Shown here: positions 43,801 through 51,535 of the stretch, piece after piece
Numbering within the stretch: position 1 is the first letter of the stretch
Layout of the letters: each line of letters starts with the position of its first letter
Source of the DNA: Candidatus Symbiobacter mobilis CR
GTDB lineage: Bacteria; Pseudomonadota; Gammaproteobacteria; Burkholderiales; Burkholderiaceae_C
DNA: 64,000 bases
Direction: 5' to 3'
NCBI RefSeq assembly: GCF_000477435.1
Contig: NC_022576.1
Span: 2,480,001-2,544,000 of the forward strand
Position numbers and translations under genes: made by a program
Notes under the pieces: generated by a model
Seen by the model: the letters and a program-made list of their open reading frames with translations, nothing else
What the model was told of the DNA's origin: nothing
The model's database searches: none

Positions 43801-45143
43801 AGCCATTCACCTTCTTGCTCATCAGTCTACTCAGCCATGGTTTGGCGTGGTCAGGCAAGTTTCAGCATGCGTATGAAGCAGCGCTTGTTTCTGATTCCAC
43901 CTTTCGTGCAGCGCGATCCGAACTGGCTTCTGTTCTTCAAAACGTGCCATTGGCGCGTGCAGCTTTGCTCCCCAATGTGGCGCTGAGCGTGTCGGATTCT
44001 CGGGTGAAAGGCAATCGAACCATAGATAACCCACCCGGCAAGCCTGTCACTAGCCCCTTGGACTATCGATCACCCGTTCAAAGTTTGAGCCTGCGCACCC
44101 CCATTTTTCATCGTGAAGCATCCAAAAAGTACGAACTGGCCCAAGCTCAGGTCAGCTACGCTGAGGCTGTTCTGGCCACTCACCATGTTGACTTGGTGGA
44201 TCGTCTGGCAGATGCCTACTTGCAACGCTGGTCTGCGGAATATGCCCTGCGGGCTGCTCGCACACAGGTAGAAGCCAGTCAGGCCCAAAGCGATCTGGCG
44301 CGAAGACGCTTTCAACTTGGCGAAGGAACGCTCACCAATGTCTCGGAGGCTGATACTGCACTGGAAATGGCCCGGGTACTGCTGACCGAAGCACAGAACA
44401 AATTGGAGGTGGCAACACTGGTCTTGCGGCACATCACCGGGGGTGGTTATGTGCCCTTGGATTTTGTGGTGGATGCACTGCCAGCCAATGTACTCAATGC
44501 ACAAATTGCACAAGTTCCAACAGAAACACTGTCCGAATACATCAGCAAAGCTCAGACGAGCAGCCCCACCATTGCAGCACGCAAACAGGCCGTGGTGCTG
44601 GCTCAACTTGCGGTGGTTCGCAATGGTGCAGGGCATTACCCCAGGTTGGACGTTGTTGCCAGTGTGCAGTCTTCGCGTAATGATTCACTGAGTACCTTGA
44701 ATCAGTCCGTCAGTCAAAGGTCTGTGGGCTTGCAGCTCAATGTGCCCATCTACAGTGGTGGTTATGTGAGTGCATCCGTCACCCAGGCTTTGGCCGATCA
44801 GGACAAGGCAGAAGCCGAACTGGCTGCCGAAATACAACGGGTGACCAAGGACGTAACCGAACTTTATTTCATGGTTGCAAATACCCCAGCCAAAATTCAA
44901 GCCATGCAACAGGCAGTGACGTTTGCCAAATTGGCACTGGAGGGCGCTGGCAAAGGGGTACCGACAGGGTTTACTACTCAGGCTGATGTGTTTGCCAGCC
45001 AGCGCAAGTTGACGCAATCCCAGTACAACCTGGCCCAAGCAATCCATGAACACATGCTGGCTCGCGTGAAACTGTTTGGGCGAACCGGTGCAGCGCCTGA
45101 GAAAGTGACCACTTATATGGATGCTGTATTGATGAATTACTAA
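43797..45143 (+). CDS. TolC-family outer-membrane channel of the type I system
   Basis: A 448-residue protein with a signal peptide (FTFLLISLLSHGLAWSG) and two TolC/OEP repeats: FQHAYEAALVSDSTFRAARSELASVLQNVPLARAALLPNVALSVS, and the second with VVLAQLAVVRNGAGHYPRLDVVASVQ and VGLQLNVPIYSGG. This is the AprF/PrtF type. It forms the trans-envelope exit for the giant protein. It is coupled to the HlyD gene by a 4-bp overlap and is the last coding gene of the island. Confidence 0.92.
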   Translation: MKPFTFLLISLLSHGLAWSGKFQHAYEAALVSDSTFRAARSELASVLQNVPLARAALLPNVALSVSDSRVKGNRTIDNPPGKPVTSPLDYRSPVQSLSLRTPIFHREASKKYELAQAQVSYAEAVLATHHVDLVDRLADAYLQRWSAEYALRAARTQVEASQAQSDLARRRFQLGEGTLTNVSEADTALEMARVLLTEAQNKLEVATLVLRHITGGGYVPLDFVVDALPANVLNAQIAQVPTETLSEYISKAQTSSPTIAARKQAVVLAQLAVVRNGAGHYPRLDVVASVQSSRNDSLSTLNQSVSQRSVGLQLNVPIYSGGYVSASVTQALADQDKAEAELAAEIQRVTKDVTELYFMVANTPAKIQAMQQAVTFAKLALEGAGKGVPTGFTTQADVFASQRKLTQSQYNLAQAIHEHMLARVKLFGRTGAAPEKVTTYMDAVLMNY

Positions 45144-45343
45144 GGAGTAAAACCCCCCCGTTCACGGCATATTGCCAAGTTATAGATGTAATTGTGAGCA
45201 CCTTCGCATTCTGGGTGTCGGAAAAATCCATAATAGTCAGTGGCGTTTATTGGTAGGCACGGTAGAGATGGCGTTGGGGGTTGACACTCAACTGGTGCAT
45301 GGTTTTGCTGAGAGTGGGCTTGGTGAGAAGTTACTGGAGAAGT
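45144..45343. other. Island right edge, no supported gene
   Basis: About 200 bp between the TolC-like gene and the tRNA terminator. A 26-codon open frame at 45268 ends LGEKLLEKL but has no ribosome site and no recognisable family, so I do not call it. Confidence 0.4.
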
Positions 45344-45383
45344 TATAAAAAAACCCCTGAGTCTTCAACAGAGTCAGGGGTTT
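45344..45383 (-). terminator. Rho-independent terminator after tRNA-Leu
   Basis: The 10-bp stem AAACCCCTGA (45351-45360) with TCAGGGGTTT (45374-45383) is followed on the minus strand by a run of seven T. It ends the tRNA-Arg(CCT)-tRNA-Leu(TAA) transcript. It lies inside the island's right att repeat, so it came with the island or replaced the original terminator. Confidence 0.85.
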
Positions 45384-45430
45384 ATGCGGGATTACACCGA
45401 AAAAACGCACGAATACTACGAAATATGCGA

Positions 45431-45450
45431 TGGTGCCCGGAACCGGAATC
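45431..45450 (+). repeat. attR-like direct repeat (in tRNA-Leu 3' end)
   Basis: This copy of the 20-bp sequence at 18056-18075 covers the encoded CCA, the discriminator, the 3' acceptor strand and part of the T arm of tRNA-Leu(TAA), a classic integrase target. Confidence 0.88.
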
Positions 45451-45519
45451 GAACCGGTACGCCCGTTTCGGGGCGGCAGATTTTAAGTCTGCTGTGTCTA
45501 CCTGTTCCACCACCCGGGC
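45431..45519 (-). tRNA. tRNA-Leu (anticodon TAA)
   Basis: The 89-nt class II tRNA has acceptor GCCCGGG pairing with TCCGGGC, discriminator A, encoded CCA, anticodon loop CTTAAAA giving TAA, and a long variable arm (GCCCCGAAACGGGC region). It is intact, so the island insertion regenerated the 3' end. It follows tRNA-Arg(CCT) by 44 bp on the same strand. Confidence 0.95.
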
Positions 45520-45563
45520 TATGGTTGCTGTAGCTGCGATGCCGCATGGAACGGCAATCTTGA

Positions 45564-45638
45564 TGGCCTCGCCGACAGGAATCGAACCTGTATTTCACGC
45601 TTAGGAGGCATGCGCACTATCCATTGTGCTACGGCGAG
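45564..45638 (-). tRNA. tRNA-Arg (anticodon CCT)
   Basis: The 75-nt cloverleaf has acceptor CTCGCCG pairing with CGGCGAG, discriminator G, encoded CCA, and anticodon loop CTCCTAA giving CCT, which reads AGG codons. It is co-transcribed with tRNA-Leu(TAA) and lies 30 bp beyond the selD stop. Confidence 0.94.
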
Positions 45639-45668
45639 GTGGAGTGGTTTTTTGTAGTGTCGTCGTGG

Positions 45669-46751
45669 TCATCCTTCCAGAACCAGCCGCGTGCCAGCCT
45701 GGGCTTCCCGCGCTTCCCCAACGACTACGGCATGGGCAAAACCGCATGCGTGAAAAACGCCAAGCACGGCAGGAACGGCTTCCGGGGCGCAGCCCACGAG
45801 CAGGCCACCGCTGGTTTGGGGGTCGCACAGCAGCGTCTGGGCCAGGGGGTCGATAGCAGGCGGCAGGGCGATTTCGTGCCCATACGCCGCCCAATTGCGG
45901 CCCCCAGCGCCCGTGCGGCAACCTTGCTCGACCAAGGCCCGCACTCCGTCGAGCAAAGGAATGCTGCCCCAGCGCAGGTGCAGCGTGCAGTCGGAGGCCC
46001 GCGCCATTTCCAGTGCATGCCCTGCCAGGCCAAAGCCTGTCACGTCCGTCATCGCACGCACGCCATCGATGGCCGCCAGGCGTGGGCCGGGGGTGTTGAG
46101 CAGGGTGGTTGTCGCGATCATCTGCGCATACCCTGCATCGTCGAGCAGCCCTTTTTTGAGTGCGGCGGAAAAGATGCCGACCCCGAGGGGCTTGCCCAGG
46201 ATGAGCTGGTCGCCGGGGCGCACCCCCCCGTTGCGCAACACCCGCTGCGGGTGGACGGTACCGATGGCAACAAGGCCGTAGATCGGTTCGACAGAATCGA
46301 TGGTGTGCCCCCCCGCGATGGGGATACCCGCCTGGCGACAGACGCTGGCGCCGCCTTCGAGAATTTTTCCGATCGTCTGCATCGACAAGGTAGAGATCGG
46401 CATGCCGACAAGGGCCAACGCCAAGATGGGAGTGCCCCCCATTGCGTAGACGTCGGAGAGTGCGTTGGTCGCTGCGATACGGCCAAAGTCGGTGGGATCG
46501 TCGACGATCGGCATGAAAAAGTCCGTCGTCGCGACCAGGGCCAAGTCATCGCGCAGGCGGTAGACGGCGGCGTCGTCGGCGGTCTCGATCCCGACGAGCA
46601 ATTCCGGGGGAATCGGCGCGGCGATGCTTCCTCGCAGCAGCTCGGACAGCACGCCGGGAGCGATTTTGCAGCCGCAGCCCCCACCGTGGGAAAGGCTGGT
46701 CAGCTTGGGTTCCGTGGCAGGGGTGGGGCAGGCGGCAGAGGCGGAAGACAT
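45669..46751 (-). CDS. selD: Selenide, water dikinase (selenophosphate synthase)
   Basis: The 360-residue enzyme makes selenophosphate from selenide and ATP for selenocysteine or 2-selenouridine synthesis. The active-site region is SHGGGCGCKI, with Cys (not Sec) at the catalytic position and the essential Lys three residues on. Other motifs are the metal-binding DDAAVY and TTDFFMPIVDDP, GGHTIDS, TDVTGFGLAGHALEMA and DPQTSGGLLV. I chose the ATG at 46751 (MSSASAACP); one at 46778 is also in frame. No selA, selB or selU is in the window, so the downstream use cannot be told. The HDOD gene is divergent, 68 bp away. Confidence 0.94.
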   Translation of the reverse strand: MSSASAACPTPATEPKLTSLSHGGGCGCKIAPGVLSELLRGSIAAPIPPELLVGIETADDAAVYRLRDDLALVATTDFFMPIVDDPTDFGRIAATNALSDVYAMGGTPILALALVGMPISTLSMQTIGKILEGGASVCRQAGIPIAGGHTIDSVEPIYGLVAIGTVHPQRVLRNGGVRPGDQLILGKPLGVGIFSAALKKGLLDDAGYAQMIATTTLLNTPGPRLAAIDGVRAMTDVTGFGLAGHALEMARASDCTLHLRWGSIPLLDGVRALVEQGCRTGAGGRNWAAYGHEIALPPAIDPLAQTLLCDPQTSGGLLVGCAPEAVPAVLGVFHACGFAHAVVVGEAREAQAGTRLVLEG

Positions 46752-46819
46752 GGCGTGAAAGGGCGCAAAGGGCGGCAATTATCATGCCGTGCCCCAACCG
46801 TGTTTTGCACCTTTGCACC

Positions 46820-47752
46820 ATGACCGACGAACTTCATTTTGAAAAAACGCAGCCGATGCACCGGTACCTGACAGCGCCGCTGGCGCATATCGGGGAATGG
46901 ACGCGGTACTTCACGAACGCGGAAATTCCCGTTTTTGCCAGCACGGTGCGGGAACTCGCTGCCTTGAACGAGATCGAGGACGATGTCGATGCCAACATGC
47001 TCACGCCAGTGATTCAGGCAGACCCGCTGATGTCCCTCAAGCTGATGCGGTGGGTGGCGTCATTGCGCAAGTCTGGAGATCGCACCGATACCGAATCGAT
47101 CACCAGTTCGCTGGTGTTCGTGGGGATTGGGCCGTTCTTTCGGGCCTTTCGGGCGCAGTACTCGGTGGAAGACTGGCTCAGCGACCAACCCCGCGCCTTG
47201 CAGGGCTTGCAATTCCTCTTGCACCGCAGCGAGCGCGCCGGGCAATTCGCGCTGGCTTTTGCCCTGCACCGGGGGGACATGGACGCGACGATCATCCACC
47301 ACGCAGCGTTTCTGCACGATTTCGTCGAGATGCTGCTGTGGATTCACGCGCCCACGCTGGCCGTGGCGATACATGACGCCCAGGCCGCAGACCCCACCTT
47401 GCGCACGAGCGCGATCCAGCGCGAGGTACTGGGCATTGAGGCCATCGATCTGCGCCAGGCGTTGATGCAGTTGTGGCACCTGCCACAGTTGCTGGTGCAA
47501 ATGAGCGATGACCGCCACGCTGATCGTCCCAACGTGCAGTGCGTGGTACTGGCGGAGCGTGTGGCCCGCCATTCCTCCCATGGGTGGGACAACCCCGCGC
47601 TGCCTGACGACTACGACGAGGTCGCCGCGCTGCTTAATGCCTCCCCCCGCGTGGTGCCGTCCTTTCTACGCAAGATTGACCACCCGATTCTGGAAGCGAC
47701 GAAAGTGCGTGGGCTGATGACGTTGGACGAGGAAGACGGCTGCAGGATGTAG
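46820..47752 (+). CDS. HDOD-domain signalling protein
   Basis: A 310-residue soluble protein with an HDOD domain over about residues 25-230: IPVFASTVRELAALN, then IQADPLMSLKLMRWVASLR, SLVFVGIGPFFRAF and an HHAAFLHDFVEMLLW helix that keeps His/Asp residues reminiscent of HD domains without a full phosphodiesterase set. HDOD proteins regulate motility, type IV pili or stress signalling through protein contacts. It stands alone between selD and the convergent fliR. The last bases overlap a REP-like element. The ATG at 46820 is preferred over the frame start at 46784. Confidence 0.8.
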   Translation: MTDELHFEKTQPMHRYLTAPLAHIGEWTRYFTNAEIPVFASTVRELAALNEIEDDVDANMLTPVIQADPLMSLKLMRWVASLRKSGDRTDTESITSSLVFVGIGPFFRAFRAQYSVEDWLSDQPRALQGLQFLLHRSERAGQFALAFALHRGDMDATIIHHAAFLHDFVEMLLWIHAPTLAVAIHDAQAADPTLRTSAIQREVLGIEAIDLRQALMQLWHLPQLLVQMSDDRHADRPNVQCVVLAERVARHSSHGWDNPALPDDYDEVAALLNASPRVVPSFLRKIDHPILEATKVRGLMTLDEEDGCRM

Positions 47753-47770
47753 GAGCGACGGCAGTCGCGA
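47748..47770 (+). repeat. REP-like element, copy 2
   Basis: A perfect 23-bp copy, inverted relative to 16513-16535, with the internal dyad GCGAC-GGCA-GTCGC. It overlaps the HDOD stop codon and sits between convergent genes, where it may also act as a bidirectional terminator. Confidence 0.75.
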
Positions 47771-47803
47771 TACAGCCCCTCTCCCCCTCTCCCCCTATCC
47801 GCG

Positions 47804-48571
47804 CTACCCCACCGCAAAAATTTCCAGCGCCCGCATCAACAGGTTGTGAAAAGGCTGGTCGAACATCGGCAACGTCGAAGCGATGCCGACCATCCCCACC
47901 GTGAGGGTGACGGGAAAACCGATGGCGTAGATATTCATCTGCGGCGCCACGCGGGAGACAAACCCCAGCGCCAAATTGGTGAATAGCATCACCCCGATCA
48001 TCGGCAGCGCGATCCACAACGCGCTGGAAAACAGCAGAGCGCCCAAGCGGTAGATTCGCATCTGGTCGGCAGCCTGCAAGAAATGCTGATCGACGGGAAA
48101 GACCGCAAAGCTCTGGATCACCGTCAACAACAGCAACAAATGACCATTGGTCACGATAAACATAAAGGTGGCCATTTGCCCGAAAAAGCGCGCCACCGCG
48201 CTGGTTTGCGAATTCATCGAGGGGTCGAAGAACGAGGCGAAGTTCAGCCCCATTTGGAACCCCACAAGCTCCCCCGCAACCTCGAATACCGTGAAGACGA
48301 GGCGGATGCAAAAGCCGATCGCCAGCCCCACGCCCACTTGTTGCACCACGGCGCCGGCGGCTTCGGGGCCATTGATGTCAATGATCGGCATGCCCTCCAG
48401 GCTGGGCTGCGCGGCCACCGCTATCAAAAAAGAGATCGCGACACGCGCACGCACCGGAAATGCGCGGGAGGACAGGATCGGCGTTGCAGTGAAGATCGCC
48501 AGCGTGCGCAAAAACGGCCACAGCAGCGGTGACAGCCACGCAATGATCTGCTCTTGCGAGAAGGTGATCAC
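47804..48571 (-). CDS. fliR: Flagellar export apparatus protein FliR
   Basis: A 255-residue inner-membrane protein with about six helices. The family pattern WPFLRTLAIFTATPILSSRAFPVRARVAISFLIA opens the protein, and GFQMGLNFASFFDP and ALPMIGVMLFTNLALGFVSRVAPQMNIYAIGFP follow. With FliP and FliQ it forms the helical export gate of the flagellar type III system. It is the last gene of the fliF-R run, 15 bp after fliQ. Confidence 0.95.
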   Translation of the reverse strand: MITFSQEQIIAWLSPLLWPFLRTLAIFTATPILSSRAFPVRARVAISFLIAVAAQPSLEGMPIIDINGPEAAGAVVQQVGVGLAIGFCIRLVFTVFEVAGELVGFQMGLNFASFFDPSMNSQTSAVARFFGQMATFMFIVTNGHLLLLLTVIQSFAVFPVDQHFLQAADQMRIYRLGALLFSSALWIALPMIGVMLFTNLALGFVSRVAPQMNIYAIGFPVTLTVGMVGIASTLPMFDQPFHNLLMRALEIFAVG

Positions 48572-48586
48572 GGCTGTGCCTTGGTG

Positions 48587-48856
48587 TTACAACACCATGC
48601 TGGGCAGAGACTCGAAGGTTCTGCGGATGTAATCGACGAGCATGTTCAGCATCCACGGGCCTGCCAGCGCAAACACGGCAACGGCGACGAGCAGCTTGGG
48701 AACGAAGGCTAACGTGGCCTCGTTGATCTGTGTCACCGCCTGGAACAGACTGACGATCAGGCCGACGACGAGCACCGCGCCGAGTACGGGGGTGGAGATC
48801 AACACCAGCATCCACAGGGCTTCCTGCCCTATCGTCAACACCATCTGGGCATCCAT
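48587..48856 (-). CDS. fliQ: Flagellar export apparatus protein FliQ
   Basis: An 89-residue protein with two membrane helices (ALWMLVLISTPVLGAVLVVGLIVSLFQAVTQINEATLAFVPK, then LLVAVAVFALAGPWMLNMLVDY), the exact FliQ layout. Four copies pack around the FliP/FliR core of the export gate. It lies 12 bp after the fliP stop. Confidence 0.95.
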   Translation of the reverse strand: MDAQMVLTIGQEALWMLVLISTPVLGAVLVVGLIVSLFQAVTQINEATLAFVPKLLVAVAVFALAGPWMLNMLVDYIRRTFESLPSMVL

Positions 48857-48868
48857 GTGCGTTCCTTG

Positions 48869-49765
48869 TTAGGGTACGAAGCTGGCAGCAAGCGAGCCGA
48901 TCAGCAGGTTCCATCCGTCGGCGAGTACGAAGATCATCAGCTTGAACGGCAGCGCGACGAGCACAGGCGACAGCATCATCATCCCCAGCGACATCAGGAT
49001 GCTGGCGACGACGATGTCGATCACCAGAAAGGGGATGAACACCATGAACCCGATCTGGAATGCGGATTTGAGTTCGCTGATCGCGAAAGCGGGAACGAGC
49101 GTGCGCATGGGGACGTCGTCCACCTTGGTTGCCGGGTCAATCTTGCCGAGCTTCATGAACAGCGCCAGGTCGGATTGGCGGGTTTGCTTGCCCATGAAAT
49201 CGCGCATCGGTTTGGCAGCGCGGGGAAGGGCTTCCTCGAAGGACAGCTCGCCCAGGCTGTAGGGGCGATAGGCGTCGTTGTAGACCTTGTCCAGGGTGGG
49301 GCCCATGACGAAGAGGGTCAAAAACAGTGACAGGCCGACGATCACCTGGTTGGGGGGGACGGCCTGTGTTCCCAGCGCCTGGCGCATCAGCGAGAGCACG
49401 ATGACGATGCGCGTGAAACTCGTCATCATCAGCAGGATGGCTGGCAGGAACGACAGCGCCGTGAAAAACAGCAGCGTCTGGATGGGGACGGAATAGCTGC
49501 CCGTACCACCGCTCGCCGCTCCACCGCTGCCGACGAGCAGGGGCAAGCTGGCCTGGGGGGTGAGTTGGGTGGTGATGGGGGTAGCGCCTTGGGTAAGGGC
49601 CTGGGCATCTGCCGGGCCGTACCACGCCAACGCCACCACAGCAAAGAGCAGGGCCAGCGTTGCGCCGCCCACAACGCCCACACCGCTCGTTCCGCCCATG
49701 CCGCCAGTGCCACCCGCCCGGCGCGGGGCGGCGTGCTCAGGGCTTGTCCGCACCGGCTGGCCCAT
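48869..49765 (-). CDS. fliP: Flagellar export apparatus protein FliP
   Basis: A 298-residue export-gate subunit. The core motifs are FFTALSFLPAILLMMTSFTRIVIVLSLMRQALGT, PPNQVIVGLSLFLTLFVMGP and FQIGFMVFIPFLVIDIVVASILMSLGMMMLSP. The N-terminal part is about 50 residues longer than in E. coli, with a Gly-rich segment (GGTGGMGGTSGVGVVGG) before the signal-like helix, so the true start may be internal. Its 5' end overlaps fliO by 29 bp. Confidence 0.94.
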   Translation of the reverse strand: MGQPVRTSPEHAAPRRAGGTGGMGGTSGVGVVGGATLALLFAVVALAWYGPADAQALTQGATPITTQLTPQASLPLLVGSGGAASGGTGSYSVPIQTLLFFTALSFLPAILLMMTSFTRIVIVLSLMRQALGTQAVPPNQVIVGLSLFLTLFVMGPTLDKVYNDAYRPYSLGELSFEEALPRAAKPMRDFMGKQTRQSDLALFMKLGKIDPATKVDDVPMRTLVPAFAISELKSAFQIGFMVFIPFLVIDIVVASILMSLGMMMLSPVLVALPFKLMIFVLADGWNLLIGSLAASFVP

Positions 49766-50060
49766 GCTGTACCTCCTGCATCTGCCGTATTTGCTGCGCG
49801 AAGGAGATGGGAGCGCTATGCAGGCAGGTGATGGACTGGGGCGTGACCCCCAACGTCAGCCACGTGCGTTGCCCTTCGGGGCCGATTTCGACGGTGACGA
49901 CCCGCTGCTGCGGGCCTACGCCGACTGCGGAGACGATGCGCATCGACCCCACCTGGTGGTTGCCCCCCAGCCCCACCACCCGTCGTTGCAGCCATTTCAA
50001 TGCCCATGGCAGCAGCCCCAGGCAGACGAGCAGCAGCAGTGCGGGAAACCAAGCATTCAT
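49737..50060 (-). CDS. fliO: Flagellar biosynthesis protein FliO
   Basis: A 107-residue protein with a single N-terminal membrane helix (WFPALLLLVCLGLLPWALKWL), then a small cytoplasmic domain MRIVSAVGVGPQQRVVTVEIG...WLTLGVTP, the FliO/FliZ pattern. It helps to assemble the FliP ring. It lies between fliN and fliP, as in other proteobacteria. Confidence 0.88.
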   Translation of the reverse strand: MNAWFPALLLLVCLGLLPWALKWLQRRVVGLGGNHQVGSMRIVSAVGVGPQQRVVTVEIGPEGQRTWLTLGVTPQSITCLHSAPISFAQQIRQMQEVQHGPAGADKP

Positions 50061-50090
50061 CGCGGATCGAGCCGTAGATCGGGCTGGGTT

Positions 50091-50516
50091 TCAGCCGTTT
50101 TTGCTGACGCGGCGCAGGCGCTCGGAAGGCGTCACCACGTCGGTCAGGCGGATGCCGAATTTGTCGTTGACGACGACGACTTCGCCCTGCGCGATGAGAT
50201 AACCGTTGACCAGCACGTCCATCGGTTCCCCGGCCAGCGCGTCGAGTTCGACGACGGAACCCTGCCCCAATTGCAGGATGTGCTTGATGGGCACCTTGGT
50301 GCGCCCGAGTTCGACGGAGAGCTGCACCGGGATATCCAACACCCGGTTGATGTCTTGGATCGGCGCGTCGGCAGCGTTGCTGCCAGTGGAGAAAGGGCGG
50401 ACGGGTTCGTCGGACAGCACGCCGCCGGGGGGGCCGCCACCCGGGGTTTCGTCGGCCGAGCGCTGTTCCATTAGCGCTTCGGCCCAGTCGTCCATCGTCT
50501 CGTCGTCGTCAGCCAT
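50091..50516 (-). CDS. fliN: Flagellar motor switch protein FliN
   Basis: A 141-residue protein. The C-terminal SpoA domain is clear: VLDIPVQLSVELGRTKVPIKHILQLGQGSVVELDALAGEPMDVLVNGYLIAQGEVVVVNDKFGIRLTD. The N-terminal 55 residues are acidic and variable, with a Gly/Pro-rich stretch. FliN lines the C-ring base, binds FliM and CheY-P and docks FliH. It overlaps the fliM stop by 8 bp. Confidence 0.95.
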   Translation of the reverse strand: MADDDETMDDWAEALMEQRSADETPGGGPPGGVLSDEPVRPFSTGSNAADAPIQDINRVLDIPVQLSVELGRTKVPIKHILQLGQGSVVELDALAGEPMDVLVNGYLIAQGEVVVVNDKFGIRLTDVVTPSERLRRVSKNG

Positions 50517-51510
50517 TTCGATCCCCCTTCCAGTTGTAGTCGTTGATGCGTAGGCACTTCTCGACCTTGAGTGCGTATTTCGAATTGTGCGTGCCGTACT
50601 GGCAGTCGAACACGGGCACGCCCTCGATGGCCGCCTGGATACGCTGCGGCCGGTCTAGCTCGATGAAGTCGCCCGGCTTCATCGCCAGCAATTGCTCGAC
50701 GGTGGCATCGGCATGAGCAAGCACTGCGATCAGAACCACAGGGGCTGCCTGAATTTCCTGCGTGAGCACGTTCACCCAGCGTTTGTCGACTTCGATCGAA
50801 TCGCCTTGCGTCGATGAGTACAGCACGTCGCGAATCGGTTCGAGCGTCGCGTACGGGACGCAGATATGGATCGACCCTGTAATTTCGCCGATTTCGAGCT
50901 GGAACGACGTGGAAATGACGATTTCGCTGGGCGTGGCGATGTTGGCGAACTGCGGCTGCATTTCCGAGCGCTGGTATTCCAGTTCGAGTGGATAGATGCC
51001 TACCCATGCCTTTTTGAACTCCGTGCTGATGACTTCGACGAGACGATTGATCACCCGCTGCTCGGTTGCGGAAAAGTCCCGCCCCTCAATGCGCGTCTGG
51101 TACTTCCCCGTTCCCCCATACAGCGATTCGATCACCCCGAAGACCAGAGCGGGTTCGCACACCACCATCCCGTTCCCGCGCAGCGGGCGTATGGCGACGA
51201 TGTTGAAGTTCGTCGGCACGGCCAGCTCTCGCAGAAAAGCGCTGTAGCGCTGCACGGTGACTGGCCCGACCGAAATTTCCGGGCTTCTGCGGATGAAGTT
51301 GAATAGCCCTACGCGCAGGTTGCGCGCAAAGCGCTCGTTGGCAATCTCCATCGTGGGCATGCGCCCACGAACGATGCGCTCCTGGCTGGAGATGTTGTAC
51401 GGGCGAACCGAGCCGTTGTCGGCCACCTCTTCGGTGAGCCGCTGGCTTTCGCCCGTGACACCTTCGAGCAAGGCATCGACTTCTTCCTGGGAAAGGAACG
51501 ATTCGCTCAT
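50509..51510 (-). CDS. fliM: Flagellar motor switch protein FliM
   Basis: 333 residues: the N-terminal CheY-P-binding peptide (FLSQEEVDALLEGV), a middle CheC-like domain beginning MPTMEIANERFARNLRVGLFNFIRRSPEISVG and a C-terminal SpoA domain (VVLIAVLAHADATVEQLLAMKPGDFIELDRP). It sets rotation direction in the C-ring. It lies between fliL (25 bp upstream on the minus strand) and fliN. Confidence 0.96.
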   Translation of the reverse strand: MSESFLSQEEVDALLEGVTGESQRLTEEVADNGSVRPYNISSQERIVRGRMPTMEIANERFARNLRVGLFNFIRRSPEISVGPVTVQRYSAFLRELAVPTNFNIVAIRPLRGNGMVVCEPALVFGVIESLYGGTGKYQTRIEGRDFSATEQRVINRLVEVISTEFKKAWVGIYPLELEYQRSEMQPQFANIATPSEIVISTSFQLEIGEITGSIHICVPYATLEPIRDVLYSSTQGDSIEVDKRWVNVLTQEIQAAPVVLIAVLAHADATVEQLLAMKPGDFIELDRPQRIQAAIEGVPVFDCQYGTHNSKYALKVEKCLRINDYNWKGDRNG

Positions 51511-51535
51511 GGATGCGTGCGGGGGAGGAACGCCG

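Larger units (their letters stand above)
18056..45450. mobile_element. tRNA-Leu-integrated genomic island (surface glycan + giant RTX protein)
   Basis: Bounded by perfect 20-bp direct repeats, one of them the 3' end of tRNA-Leu(TAA), with the island on the 3' side of the tRNA as in tyrosine-integrase elements. Inside, codon use is clearly more AT-rich than in the flanking gsp, lpxC, selD and fli genes. Cargo: polysaccharide export, glycosyltransferases, methyltransferases, a FIST protein, a giant RTX protein and its type I secretion system. No integrase gene is left; only IS3 and resolvase fragments remain at the left end, so it is probably fixed. Excision would place lpxC next to tRNA-Leu. 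Confidence 0.82.

Noticed and set aside
45268..45348. 26-codon open frame ending LGEKLLEKL
   Set aside because: No ribosome site, no recognisable family and too short to support.
45669..46751. SelD as a selenoprotein
   Set aside because: The active-site codon encodes Cys (GGCGCK), with no in-frame TGA.
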